Positions 33,890 to 42,758 of a stretch of DNA of 59,052 bases are shown one piece after another. The stretch spans positions 1-59,052 of the forward strand of contig JAEWPB010000025.1 in assembly GCA_023399465.1 (NCBI GenBank), written 5' to 3'. This DNA comes from Pseudomonadota bacterium (GTDB lineage Bacteria > Pseudomonadota > Alphaproteobacteria > Rhizobiales > Rhizobiaceae). The notes below the pieces were generated by a model. That model ran no database searches. It had not been told where the DNA came from and saw nothing but the letters and a program-made list of their open reading frames with translations. Position 1 is the first letter of the stretch; every line of letters begins with the position of its first letter. The translations under genes and the position numbers were made by a program.

Positions 33890-34927
33890 TTAGGCCGCCT
33901 GCTGGTCGGCTTCGGGTTCCTTCAGCTGGATCTGCCCGGAATTCGCCAGGCGGATGGCTTCCTGCGCCACGGCGCGGCGGGCGATCGCCACCTCGCGTGG
34001 ATTGACGCCTGCCATGCCAGCCGCCAGGTCGGATTCGATCATGCGGCGCTGGCGCGGGCTGATGGAGGACAGCACACATTCGCGGATCTCTGCCGAGGCG
34101 CTGCGCAGCGCCATGGTGATGACGTCGGCGGAGATGTCGTTGAACAGCATGACGCGGCTGCGATGCGGCATGATGGCGAGATCGTCGAAGAGGAAGATCT
34201 TCGGACGTACCTTGCTGGCGGCCTCGCGGCTGATCGAGGCGAGCGAATCGAGGAGGGTCTCGACCTGCGGCTTCTCGAGTTCGTTCATGAGTTCGGCGAC
34301 CTTCGTCGAGCCGGCCGAATTGCGCTCGGCGTCGATTTCGGCGATCAGGTCCATGACCTGCTTTTCGACGATCTGGGCGACCTTCGGGCTGACGTTCTTC
34401 AGGTTGACCGTGCGGTTCATGACGTCGGCGCGACGGTTGTCCGGCAGTTCGAGCAGCACCTTGGCGCCGAAGGCGGAGGGCAGCATCGAAAGGATGTAGG
34501 CGACGGTCTGCGGATGCTCGCGCATCAGGAACTTGCCGATGAATGCCGGCTCGGCATCCTGGAGGCGATCCCAGATGGAGGCCTCGTAGCCCTGGAAGGC
34601 AGTGCGCCGGCCAAGCAGGCTGTCGACTTCATCGGGCGTCAGGCCTTCCTCGAGGATGCCCTCGATTGCCTTGGCGTTGTCCATGAGGCCGGTTCCCTCG
34701 GTGAAGAGGTCCTCGAACTCGTTGACGAGCACGATCAGTTCGTCCGGGGGAATGGAACGGAGCGACTGGGCGGCGGCGATGATTACCTGCAGCTCATGCT
34801 GGGTAAAATACTTGAGCAGACGTCCTGCAACCGGCTTGCCCATTGCCAGGAGCACGGCGGCGGCCTTCTCGCCCTTGGACAGCGGCTTGCCCGGAAGATT
34901 GCCGCTGAATTCGTCAAAGTCCATCAT
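33890..34927 (-). CDS. fliG: Flagellar motor switch protein FliG
   Basis: The 345-residue rotor protein links the MS ring (FliF) to FliM/FliN and takes torque from the stator. The N-terminal domain starts GKPLSKGEKAAAVLLAMG. The EHPQ motif is present in LMREHPQTVAYILSML, and the C-terminal torque domain contains LFDDLAIMPHRSRVMLFND and charged residues. It is in an operon with fliN, fliM and motA upstream on the minus strand. The C-terminus is Glu/Ala-rich, as in other rhizobial FliG proteins. Confidence 0.96.
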   Translation of the reverse strand: MMDFDEFSGNLPGKPLSKGEKAAAVLLAMGKPVAGRLLKYFTQHELQVIIAAAQSLRSIPPDELIVLVNEFEDLFTEGTGLMDNAKAIEGILEEGLTPDEVDSLLGRRTAFQGYEASIWDRLQDAEPAFIGKFLMREHPQTVAYILSMLPSAFGAKVLLELPDNRRADVMNRTVNLKNVSPKVAQIVEKQVMDLIAEIDAERNSAGSTKVAELMNELEKPQVETLLDSLASISREAASKVRPKIFLFDDLAIMPHRSRVMLFNDISADVITMALRSASAEIRECVLSSISPRQRRMIESDLAAGMAGVNPREVAIARRAVAQEAIRLANSGQIQLKEPEADQQAA

Positions 34928-34954
34928 GGTCTTTTCCTCTCAGCCCCGCAGGGA

Positions 34955-35500
34955 TCAGTCCTTGCGCGTACCCACGACTTCGATCAGCTTGACGCCGAAG
35001 CGGGTGTCGTCATTTTCCAGCACGGTGATTTCCCCACGTGCGATGCGGCGGCCATTGACCATGATTTCGACCGGTTCGCCGATCTTCTTGTCGAGCCCGA
35101 TGATCGCGCCTTCGGCAAGGTTCATGAGGCCGGAAACCTGCATGCGGCTGGTGCCGAGAACGATCTGGACATCGATCGGAATGTCCATGATGAGATCCAT
35201 GTTCGCCGAAAGAGCGCTGCCCGGGGCCTGCATTGCGGGCGCGTCGTCCACGCCGAACGAGCTTCCGGCAAAGTCCATGCCGCCGAAGTCGGATGCGGCC
35301 TCGGGGGCGCCGAAGTCGCCGCCAAAGCCGGAGAGGTCAGTGTCGTCAGCGGCGAGATCGCCACCAAGTTCGGGCAGAGCGCCGGTTGCGTCGGTTTTCA
35401 GGACGCCGCGCAGATCATCAATTGCCTGTTCGAGGTCGGCGTCGTTTCCGGTGCCGCCGATCATTTCGTCGAGGTCGATAGGGGTTTTCTTCGTAGCCAT
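34955..35500 (-). CDS. fliN: Flagellar motor switch protein FliN
   Basis: The 181-residue product starts at ATG 35500 (MATKKTPIDLDEMIG). The first 100 residues are Gly/Asp/Ala-rich and probably flexible. The C-terminal 80 residues form the SpoA domain (LIMDIPIDVQIVLGTSRM, then VLENDDTRFGVKLIEVV) that builds the C ring. The long N-terminal extension is typical of rhizobial FliN rather than enteric FliN. The gene is 27 bases upstream of fliG and 66 bases downstream of fliM. Confidence 0.95.
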   Translation of the reverse strand: MATKKTPIDLDEMIGGTGNDADLEQAIDDLRGVLKTDATGALPELGGDLAADDTDLSGFGGDFGAPEAASDFGGMDFAGSSFGVDDAPAMQAPGSALSANMDLIMDIPIDVQIVLGTSRMQVSGLMNLAEGAIIGLDKKIGEPVEIMVNGRRIARGEITVLENDDTRFGVKLIEVVGTRKD

Positions 35501-35566
35501 GAAATCATTATTCCAGTTGAAACTTGCCTCAGCCTGCCGTGGTGCACCCGGAGGCAGCAAAATGCA

Positions 35567-36517
35567 TCAGCCGATCAATTGCCGGAGGAGATCGCCATCG
35601 GCGGCGACGTTGTCCTTGACCCGCACGGTGTAGTGAGCGCCGGAGCGGCCGAACTCACAGGTGTATAGATCCTTGCCATTGGCGCTGACATCGACCATCA
35701 CGTCGCCCCTGTCGAGGAAGGGAATGACGTCGCCGGGCGCCAGGCGTGCGATCGTATCGAGGCTGAGCGGCTCGAGCTGAATGCGGGCCTCCAGGGTGAT
35801 CTGGGAGCGCCGGACCTGCTCGGTAATCTGCTCCGTCCACTTTTCCTGGGTCTTCGACTGCTGCCCGCGGGCCTTCGGCACCACAACCTGCGTTTTCAGA
35901 AGCGTCTTTTGCGGTATGACCAGTGCGAATTCGGACGTGACGTTGCCGAGCTGGATGGCCATCCTGATCGCCGCCGCATACTGATCGGCATGATCGGCGG
36001 CCGGGCGCGGTCGGTCATCGGCATTGTGAGGAGCTTCAAGCACCGGTTCGAAGCCGCCTGCGGCATTGACGCCCGAATGCAGGACCGAGGCGATCCGCTC
36101 GAACACCATCGTCGACAGTTCAAGTTCGATCTTCGAGAGCGGGCGCTCGATCGGCTCCTCGATCATATCCGGATCGGAACCGAGCATGCACTCCATCAGC
36201 CCGATGACGAAGCTGTTGCTGCAGGCAAGCGTGAAATTCGCAGACCAGTTGCGAAGCGAAGCGTCGACAAGGGCGACGTTGTCGCCGAGGTCGGCGATCA
36301 ACTGGTTCATCAGGCCGGTTTCCGTGCCCTCGTAGCGGATCTGGATCTCGAATCCGGTTTCGCTGTTGAACACGTCGGGCAGGAAGGCGCTGTAGAGCTC
36401 GCCGAACTGGCTGCCAATCTTGGCGATCGTTGCCTGGTCGCCGAGACTGCCGGTCAAAAGGGCATGAAGCTTGCGATCCATGCCGGGGGTCGGGCGGTTT
36501 TGCGGTTCTGTCATCAC
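35567..36517 (-). CDS. fliM: Flagellar motor switch protein FliM
   Basis: The 316-residue C-ring protein has a middle domain around residues 35-220 and a C-terminal SpoA domain (FLDRGDVMVDVSANGKDLYT). The canonical N-terminal CheY-binding peptide (LSQxEIDALL in enterics) is replaced by a weakly similar MDRKLHALLTG, and the middle domain is divergent. Identification rests on the operon position between motA and fliN, the length and the SpoA region. It begins 2 bases after the motA stop. Confidence 0.9.
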   Translation of the reverse strand: MMTEPQNRPTPGMDRKLHALLTGSLGDQATIAKIGSQFGELYSAFLPDVFNSETGFEIQIRYEGTETGLMNQLIADLGDNVALVDASLRNWSANFTLACSNSFVIGLMECMLGSDPDMIEEPIERPLSKIELELSTMVFERIASVLHSGVNAAGGFEPVLEAPHNADDRPRPAADHADQYAAAIRMAIQLGNVTSEFALVIPQKTLLKTQVVVPKARGQQSKTQEKWTEQITEQVRRSQITLEARIQLEPLSLDTIARLAPGDVIPFLDRGDVMVDVSANGKDLYTCEFGRSGAHYTVRVKDNVAADGDLLRQLIG

Positions 36518-36519
36518 GT

Positions 36520-37389
36520 TCAGGCTGCCTTCTCGCCGCCGGGGCTCATCATTTCCTGCTCGACCGCGTCGATCGACGGACGCTCATAGGATGAGATCGT
36601 CTTGCGTCCGTATTCGAGTGCCACCTGGGGAACGGAGCCGTTCATGTAGGCGAGCAGCGTCTGCTTGACGATGATGTAGAGACGATGTTGCTTGGTGCGG
36701 ACGATCTTGATCTGGGATGCCATCGGGCCGCAGACCGAGTAGCACAGCAGGATGCCGACGAAGGTGCCGACAAGGGCGGCGCCGATCAGGCCGCCGAGCA
36801 CTTCCGGCGATTCGTTGATTGCCGCCATTGCCTTGATGACCCCGAGAACCGCGGCAATGATGCCGATCGCCGGGAAGGCGTCGCCCATCGCGGTGATCGC
36901 GTGGTAGGGCTTCATCTTGTCCTGCAGGATGGTGTTGATTTCTTCGTCCATCAGCGCTTCGATCTCATGGGACCGGGCGTTCCCGATGATGATCAGACGA
37001 ACATAGTCGCAGATGAACGCAGTCAGTTCCCGGTTCTTCAGCAGGCCCGGGGCGGCTTGGAAAATCGACGATTCGTCGGGATTGTCGATATGCGCTTCGA
37101 TCTCGTTGCGCGACTTGGTCCTGAGATCGCGCATCAGCGAATAGAGCACGCCGAGCGTGTCGAGATAGTCGCGCTCGCTCGGGACCTTGTTGCGGAACGC
37201 TTCAGACAGGGCCTTTCCGGAATCCTTCACGATCTTCATGGGGTTGGCCATGATGAAGCCGCCGAGGCCGGCTCCGCCGATGATGAGGAATTCATAAGGC
37301 TGAAAGAGGACGTCGACATGGCCGCCCATGGCCATGTAGCCGCCGATGATGCAACCAAACGTCACCACCAATCCAATGATAATATTCAT
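36520..37389 (-). CDS. motA: Flagellar stator proton-channel protein MotA
   Basis: The 289-residue inner-membrane stator subunit starts at ATG 37389 (MNIIIGLVVTFGCIIGGYMA). Four transmembrane helices are visible, two at the N-terminus and two around residues 165-215 (AFPAIGIIAAVLGVIKAM, then GTFVGILLCYSVCGP). A large cytoplasmic loop carries the charged residues that meet FliG (RDLRTKSRNEIEAH). The open frame continues far upstream on the minus strand, but that is antisense to real genes. It is the first gene of the motA-fliM-fliN-fliG operon and is divergent from the DUF1217 gene. Confidence 0.97.
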   Translation of the reverse strand: MNIIIGLVVTFGCIIGGYMAMGGHVDVLFQPYEFLIIGGAGLGGFIMANPMKIVKDSGKALSEAFRNKVPSERDYLDTLGVLYSLMRDLRTKSRNEIEAHIDNPDESSIFQAAPGLLKNRELTAFICDYVRLIIIGNARSHEIEALMDEEINTILQDKMKPYHAITAMGDAFPAIGIIAAVLGVIKAMAAINESPEVLGGLIGAALVGTFVGILLCYSVCGPMASQIKIVRTKQHRLYIIVKQTLLAYMNGSVPQVALEYGRKTISSYERPSIDAVEQEMMSPGGEKAA

Positions 37390-37575
37390 TTTGAGCCCGT
37401 ATCTGAACGTTGTTTTCCAGTGCAACGGAATAGGATAGCTGGCTTGCGTGAGGCTGTTCCGCCCGGCCGCCCTTCGCAGTGCAAATCGGGACAGTTTCGC
37501 GCAAGCCATTGCCGCCACACTCGCCGCCAACGGGCAGACTGCGCCCGATGCGATTCTCTTGACGGCGGTTTCATC

Positions 37576-38355
37576 GTGACGACAACCTATACTAGCTACA
37601 GACTGATCAGCCAGGATCTTTCGCAGTCGCTCGGACGGGTGGCGCAGAAGGCCGATGTGGCGCGCGAAACGGAATACTACCTGTCGAGAATCGGCTCGAT
37701 CAAATCGATCGACGATTTCATGGCCGACAGCCGCATCTACAACTATGCGCTGAAGGCGCACGGGCTGGAGGACATGGCCTATGCCAAGGCGTTCATCCGC
37801 AAGGTGCTGGCCGAAGGCGTGGACAGCGACGACGCCTTTGCCAACAAGCTGTCCGACAGCCGCTACGCCGATCTTGCCAAGACCTTCAACTTCGTCGCTC
37901 ATGGTGAGGCGACCACCGCGTTCGATAAGGCCCAGAAGGGGGTCGCCGACGCCTACCTCAGGCAGACGCTCGAGCAGGATGCGGGCGACGACAACGCAGG
38001 CGTCCGCCTGGCGCTCTATTTCGAGCGCAAGGCATCGACCATCACCTCGGGCATGTCGATCCTCGCGGACGACGCGCTGGCGGAAGTGGTTCGTATCGCA
38101 CTGGGCATCCCCAATGAGGTCGCGGCTTCCGATGTCGACAAGCAGGCGGCCTATCTCGAAAAGAGCCTGAATATCGAGGACTTCCAGGATCCGGAAAAGG
38201 TCGGTCGCTTCCTCGAACGCTTCACCGCCATGTGGGAATTGCAGAATCCCTCCGAAACCTACGATCCGCTTGCCGTCTTCGGCAATTCGGCCGGTCACGG
38301 CATTTCGCCCGACCTGCTGCTTTCCATCAATTCGCTTAAACTTGGAGGCCGCTGA
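37576..38355 (+). CDS. DUF1217 flagellar-cluster protein
   Basis: The 259-residue product starts at GTG 37576 (VTTTYTSYRLISQDLSQSL). The open frame extends upstream over motA antisense and is rejected. DUF1217 proteins are helical, cytoplasmic and found almost only next to flagellar genes in alphaproteobacteria. The repeated pattern of 40-50-residue helical segments (FIRKVLAEGVDSDDAFANKL, AEVVRIALGIPNEVA) is characteristic. It ends 3 bases before flgF, so a shared transcript is certain in practice. Its molecular role is unknown to me. Confidence 0.88.
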   Translation: MTTTYTSYRLISQDLSQSLGRVAQKADVARETEYYLSRIGSIKSIDDFMADSRIYNYALKAHGLEDMAYAKAFIRKVLAEGVDSDDAFANKLSDSRYADLAKTFNFVAHGEATTAFDKAQKGVADAYLRQTLEQDAGDDNAGVRLALYFERKASTITSGMSILADDALAEVVRIALGIPNEVAASDVDKQAAYLEKSLNIEDFQDPEKVGRFLERFTAMWELQNPSETYDPLAVFGNSAGHGISPDLLLSINSLKLGGR

Positions 38356-38358
38356 GAT

Positions 38359-39093
38359 ATGCAGTCTGGTATTTACGTCTCTATCTCGTCGCAGATGGCT
38401 CTCGAGCGGCGCCTGACGACCATCGCCGACAACATGGCCAACGTGAACACGGTCGGTTTTCGCTCCTCCGAGGTCAAGTTCGACGAGGTCATGAGCAAGA
38501 CCGGGAACAACATGAATGCCAAGATCGCATTCGTCTCCCAGGGCAACGACTATCTCTCGACCCGGACAGGCCAGCTCGACCAGACGGGCAACAACCTCGA
38601 CTTCGCGATCAAGGGTGATGCCTGGTTCGCCATCGACACGCCGAACGGCATGGTACTGACGCGCGATGGCCGCTTTACCATTACCGAAACCGGTGAACTC
38701 GTATCCTCGCAGGGCTTCCCGGTCCTCGATGCGGGCGGGGCGCCGATCGAGCTCCAGCGCGATGGCGGTCCGCCGGTAGTCGGCGCGGGTGGCACGATCG
38801 TCCAGGACGGTGTGCAGGTCGGCACCCTGGGTCTCTTTGAGGCGGATCTTACCAAAGGTTTCGTGCGCTACGAAAACAGCGGTGTGAAGGTATCTGACAC
38901 GCCGCAGCCGCTGCTTGACACCTTCGGCGTATCGATCGTGCAGGGCTATGTCGAGCAGTCGAACGTCAACGCGATGAGCGAGATGACGCAGCTCATTCAG
39001 GTCAACCGGGCATTCGAGAGCATCACGTCGCTGATGCGCGACAGCGATAATTCGCTTCAGGAAGCGATCAAGACGCTCGGCGGCAGCCGCTAA
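38359..39093 (+). CDS. flgF: Flagellar basal-body rod protein FlgF
   Basis: The 244-residue proximal-rod protein has the N-terminal rod motif LTTIADNMANVNTVGFRSSE and the C-terminal VEQSNVNAMSEMTQLIQVNR, which pair as coiled coil. The central beta domain includes GDAWFAIDTPNGMVLTRDG. It is exported through the flagellar type III system without a cleaved signal. It is followed by fliI after 18 bases. Confidence 0.95.
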   Translation: MQSGIYVSISSQMALERRLTTIADNMANVNTVGFRSSEVKFDEVMSKTGNNMNAKIAFVSQGNDYLSTRTGQLDQTGNNLDFAIKGDAWFAIDTPNGMVLTRDGRFTITETGELVSSQGFPVLDAGGAPIELQRDGGPPVVGAGGTIVQDGVQVGTLGLFEADLTKGFVRYENSGVKVSDTPQPLLDTFGVSIVQGYVEQSNVNAMSEMTQLIQVNRAFESITSLMRDSDNSLQEAIKTLGGSR

Positions 39094-39111
39094 CGACGGG
39101 ACTGTTGCAGC

Positions 39112-40506
39112 ATGGTTGATGTAGCGCTCCCGGCTAATGCCATATCGCGGAAGCTCACCCAGCTTCCGGGGCTGGTGGCGCGGTATGCCGATCCGGAATA
39201 CTCCGTGGCCCATGGCGGCCGCGTGCAGACGATCGCCGCCGGCCACTACACGGTCAGCGGCCTGTCGCGGCATGTCCGTCTTGGCGAATTCGTGGCGCAT
39301 CGCAGTTCCACCGGCATCCATCTTGGCGAGGTCGTGCGGGTGGAGCCGGATCTCGTCTATGTCTGTCCGATCGAACCCGGCGAACCGATCGGCATCCACG
39401 ATACGGTGATCCGCAAGGGCGAGTTCCGCGTCGCGCCGGATGACAGTTGGTGCGGTCGCACGATCAATGCGCTGGGCGAGCCGATCGACGGGCTCGGCCC
39501 GCTGTCCACGGGCCCGGTGCGCCGGTCGATTTCGAATACGGCGCCGCCGTCGATGACGCGCAGCCGCGTCGAAACCGGGTTCAAGACCGGCGTGAAGGCG
39601 ATCGATCTGTTCTCGCCGCTGTGCCTGGGTCAGCGCCTCGGCATCTTCGCCGGCTCCGGCGTCGGCAAGTCGACGCTGTTGTCGATGCTGGCGCGTGCCG
39701 ATGCCTTCGACAAGGTCGTGATCGCCCTGGTCGGCGAGCGCGGCCGCGAGGTACGTGAATTCATCGAGGATACGCTTGGCGCCAACATGGCCAAGTCGAT
39801 CGCGGTGGTGGCCACCAGCGACGAAAGCCCGATGCTGCGCAAGATGGCGCCGCTCAGCGCCGTCACTATTGCCGAGCATTTCCGCGATGCCGGCGACAAC
39901 GTGCTGCTGATCGTCGATAGTGTCACCCGCTTTGCCCATGCGATCCGCGAGGTCGCGGTTGCTTCCGGCGAGCCGCCGGTTGCACGCGGCTATCCGGCAT
40001 CGGTGTTTACCGAGCTGCCACGCCTGCTCGAGCGCGCCGGCCCCGGCGCCGAGGGCACGGGAACGGTGACCGCGATCATCTCGATCCTGGTCGATGGCGA
40101 CAACCACAACGACCCGATCGCCGATTCGACCCGCGGCATTCTCGACGGCCATATCGTCCTCGAGCGAAGCCTTGCGGAAGAGGGACGCTACCCGCCGATC
40201 AATCCGCTGGCGTCAATCTCGCGTCTCGCGCGCAAGGCCTGGACGCCGGATCAGGAAAAGCTGGTCTCGCGCCTCAAGACGCTCATTCACCGGTTTGAAG
40301 AAACGCGCGATCTGCGCCTGATCGGCGGCTATCGCCCCGGCAGCGATCCTGATCTCGACATGGCGATCAAGCAGGTGCCCGTCATCTATGAAGTACTCAA
40401 ACAGACGCCCGACGGCCGACCGTCCGCTGATGCCTTCGCCGATCTCGCTTCGGCGCTGAAGGCTGCAGCCGGCATGGTCACGCCACCGGTGCAGCGTCCG
40501 CGATAA
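39112..40506 (+). CDS. fliI: Flagellar export ATPase FliI
   Basis: The 464-residue F1-beta-like ATPase energises flagellar protein export. Walker A is FAGSGVGKST, preceded by CLGQRLGI; Walker B is NVLLIVDSVTRFA; the conserved Glu occurs in GERGREVREF. The C-terminal ELPRLLERAGPG and helical region bind export chaperones and substrates. No fliH lies beside it; the best candidate in this window is at 56154-56801. Confidence 0.96.
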   Translation: MVDVALPANAISRKLTQLPGLVARYADPEYSVAHGGRVQTIAAGHYTVSGLSRHVRLGEFVAHRSSTGIHLGEVVRVEPDLVYVCPIEPGEPIGIHDTVIRKGEFRVAPDDSWCGRTINALGEPIDGLGPLSTGPVRRSISNTAPPSMTRSRVETGFKTGVKAIDLFSPLCLGQRLGIFAGSGVGKSTLLSMLARADAFDKVVIALVGERGREVREFIEDTLGANMAKSIAVVATSDESPMLRKMAPLSAVTIAEHFRDAGDNVLLIVDSVTRFAHAIREVAVASGEPPVARGYPASVFTELPRLLERAGPGAEGTGTVTAIISILVDGDNHNDPIADSTRGILDGHIVLERSLAEEGRYPPINPLASISRLARKAWTPDQEKLVSRLKTLIHRFEETRDLRLIGGYRPGSDPDLDMAIKQVPVIYEVLKQTPDGRPSADAFADLASALKAAAGMVTPPVQRPR

Positions 40507-40521
40507 CCAGGGGGATCCAAA

Positions 40522-41055
40522 GTGAACGATCATGATGCAGACGAAAAGGTCGCGCCGGCAAAACGGGCGGCGACCGGCGATGCTTCGGACCGGGCGCTGA
40601 CGGCGGCGGGAATCGCGCTTGCTGCCGGCGCGGCGCTGTTCCCGTGGTATGTGTTCTTGCATGGCGACCAGTTCGGCATCCGTCCCGATTCGCTCGGTGA
40701 AACCCGCGACCTGCCGGCAGGTCAGGCACGCGAGGTCTTCAGCATCTCGCCGCTGGCGATGACGGACAGCACCAAGGACGAAGCCACGACGGTGGATCCG
40801 CTGGTGACGGCGACGATCTCGAAGATCGGCAGCGAGAAGGCCAAGGGCGCCGAACTCAAGGAAGACCAGCCCTTCCCCGGCAAGGGCGCTTTCCGATTGC
40901 TGCATGTCGCCAATGGCCGCGCCATGATCGAGGACAATACCGGCATGTACATGGTCCAGATCGGCTCGATCCTGCCCGACAACAGCCGTGTCGCGACGCT
41001 GGAACAGCGCGATGGCAAGTGGGTGATCATCACGTCGAACGGCGAGATCTACTGA
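40522..41055 (+). CDS. Uncharacterised flagellar-operon membrane-anchored protein
   Basis: The 177-residue product starts at GTG 40522 with AGGGGG upstream, 15 bases after fliI. One transmembrane segment lies near residues 24-46 (ALTAAGIALAAGAALFPWYV). The C-terminal domain (FRLLHVANGRAMIEDNTGMY, then LEQRDGKWVIITSNGEIY) looks like small beta strands and probably faces the periplasm. The layout resembles GspC/PilP-like periplasmic linkers, but I cannot assign a family. Similar genes accompany fliI in other Rhizobiaceae as far as I recall. The role is unknown. Confidence 0.75.
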   Translation: MNDHDADEKVAPAKRAATGDASDRALTAAGIALAAGAALFPWYVFLHGDQFGIRPDSLGETRDLPAGQAREVFSISPLAMTDSTKDEATTVDPLVTATISKIGSEKAKGAELKEDQPFPGKGAFRLLHVANGRAMIEDNTGMYMVQIGSILPDNSRVATLEQRDGKWVIITSNGEIY

Positions 41056-41109
41056 CACCCGTTCCGACCTGCGAGACCCGGGACGAACCGGCTGCGATGG
41101 GCGGGCGCC

Positions 41110-41781
41110 TCAGCCGTTCTCCGATCCCGCCTGACCGGGCCGGCTGCCCGCGGCGTCGAGCAGGGCGATGACCTCGTTGTCGGTTAGTTGCGGAAAGTGG
41201 CGGTAGCTGATGCTGATGGCACCGAACGGGCTGAGCGGCTCCAGGCACACCAGTTCGTCGACCTCGGGTTTCAGCATGTCCAGCGTATCGTCTGCCGCGA
41301 CCGGCACCGCCAGCACCAGCTTGCGCGGATTGCGGCGCCACAGACCGGCGATTGCGGCGCGCACCGTCGCGCCCGTCGCGATGCCGTCATCGACGATGAC
41401 GGCAATTCGCCCGGCAATCGGCACCTCCGGCCGTCCTCCAAGATAAAGCGCGTGGCGCCGCTCCAGCTCTTCAAGCTCGCGCTTGGCAGTTGCATCGAAA
41501 ACGCTCGCCGGTATGCGCCCGTGTCGGATAACGTCGTCATTGCGCACGACGATCGGCTTCTCGCCGTCGACGATTGCCCCCATGGCGAGTTCCGGCTGGG
41601 AAGGCACCCCGATCTTGCGGATCAGCATCAGTGTGAGCGGCGCCTGCAGAGACTGCGCGACCGGAAAAGCCACCTCGACGCCGCCGCGGGGCAGCGCGAC
41701 AACGACACAATCCTCCCCGCGAAGGTGATCGAGCGCGATTGCCAGCCGCCGGCCTGCTTCTGCCCTGTCTGCAAATGTCAT
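41110..41781 (-). CDS. Phosphoribosyltransferase-family protein inserted between flagellar operons
   Basis: The 223-residue product starts at ATG 41781, preceded at eight bases by GGAGGAG; the frame extends upstream over flgB antisense and is rejected. The PRPP-binding motif VIVDDGIATGATV is clear. Earlier residues VVALPRGGVEVAFPVA and LIRKIGVPSQPELAMGAI match a subfamily of orphan phosphoribosyltransferases often linked to stress or erythromycin-esterase-like proteins. The substrate is unknown. It lies on the opposite strand between plus-strand flagellar operons and has no obvious motility role. Confidence 0.88.
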   Translation of the reverse strand: MTFADRAEAGRRLAIALDHLRGEDCVVVALPRGGVEVAFPVAQSLQAPLTLMLIRKIGVPSQPELAMGAIVDGEKPIVVRNDDVIRHGRIPASVFDATAKRELEELERRHALYLGGRPEVPIAGRIAVIVDDGIATGATVRAAIAGLWRRNPRKLVLAVPVAADDTLDMLKPEVDELVCLEPLSPFGAISISYRHFPQLTDNEVIALLDAAGSRPGQAGSENG

Positions 41782-41946
41782 CACCGACACTCCTCCATTG
41801 TCGAGCGAGGTGCTGGCGGGTGGCACGGCGTCCTGGTTCGGCCGAAATCGAGGCTGACGCCGGCGTTTTCCGAATGGTTTCTCTCCGTAAGTCCCACGCA
41901 AGATTGCCAATCTAGGTTCGTCGCAGAAAATGGCGGAGAAAAGTCC

Positions 41947-42333
41947 ATGCAACCCATCCAGCTTTTCGAGTTGGCGTCCAGGCAGGCCGAGTGGCTTTCT
42001 GCGCGCCAGGAAATCGTGGCCGGCAACATCGCAAATGCGGATACGCCGAAATATCGGGCCAAGGACGTCACGCCGTTCAACGCGGTTCTCGATCAGACGC
42101 ATATCGGAATGGCGCGTACCCACGCTGCGCATATCCGTGACATGTCGAGCCGCCAGAACGTTGATGTTGTCGATGCCAAGCTGGATCAGGAAATCGGCAT
42201 CCAGGAATCGGGCAACACCGTTGGGCTGGCCGAGGAACTCTCCAAGAGCGGCGAGATCAAGCGTCAGTATGAACTGAACACGCAGCTGATCAAGTCCTTC
42301 CACCGCATGATGCTGATGACTGTGAAGAAGTAA
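41947..42333 (+). CDS. flgB: Flagellar basal-body rod protein FlgB
   Basis: The 128-residue proximal-rod protein starts at ATG 41947. The rod signature EIVAGNIANADTPKYRAKDV and the C-terminal helix region QYELNTQLIKSFHRMML are diagnostic. It is the first gene of the flgB-to-fliP operon, with flgC following after 5 bases. The 165 bases upstream, shared with the divergent phosphoribosyltransferase gene, should contain its promoter. Confidence 0.96.
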   Translation: MQPIQLFELASRQAEWLSARQEIVAGNIANADTPKYRAKDVTPFNAVLDQTHIGMARTHAAHIRDMSSRQNVDVVDAKLDQEIGIQESGNTVGLAEELSKSGEIKRQYELNTQLIKSFHRMMLMTVKK

Positions 42334-42338
42334 GAGCC

Positions 42339-42758
42339 ATGGATCCCCTTTCAGCCTCCCTGAAAATCGCCGGCAGCGGACTGGAAGTCCAGTCGACCCG
42401 CCTGCGCATCGTTTCCGAAAACATCGCCAACGCCCGTTCGACCGGGGATACGCCCGGCGCCGATCCCTATCGTCGCAAGACGATCACCTTCGGAACCGAG
42501 CTCGATCGCGCCTCCGGCGTGGCGACGGTCGGGGTCAAGCGTCTCGGCGTCGACCGCTCGAAATTCACCGAGGAATTCGACCCCCACAATCCGGCGGCTG
42601 ACGAGAAGGGTGTCGTGAAGTTGCCGAACGTCAACATCCTCATCGAAATGGCGGACATGCGCGAAGCCAACCGCTCCTACGACGCCAACCTGCAGACCAT
42701 CAAACAGACGCGTGACCTGATTTCCGCGACCATCGACCTTCTGAAAGCCTCGCAATGA
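42339..42758 (+). CDS. flgC: Flagellar basal-body rod protein FlgC
   Basis: The 139-residue rod protein carries LRIVSENIANARSTGDTPGA near the N-terminus and MADMREANRSYDANLQTI at the C-terminus, both typical of the family. It overlaps fliE by 4 bases, indicating coupled translation. Confidence 0.96.
   Translation: MDPLSASLKIAGSGLEVQSTRLRIVSENIANARSTGDTPGADPYRRKTITFGTELDRASGVATVGVKRLGVDRSKFTEEFDPHNPAADEKGVVKLPNVNILIEMADMREANRSYDANLQTIKQTRDLISATIDLLKASQ

Noticed and set aside
37390..40152. Continuous minus-strand open frame joining motA to a 1210-residue protein
   Set aside because: The part beyond the motA start at 37389 is antisense to the DUF1217, flgF and fliI genes and has the Arg/His-rich composition of a shadow frame in GC-rich DNA.
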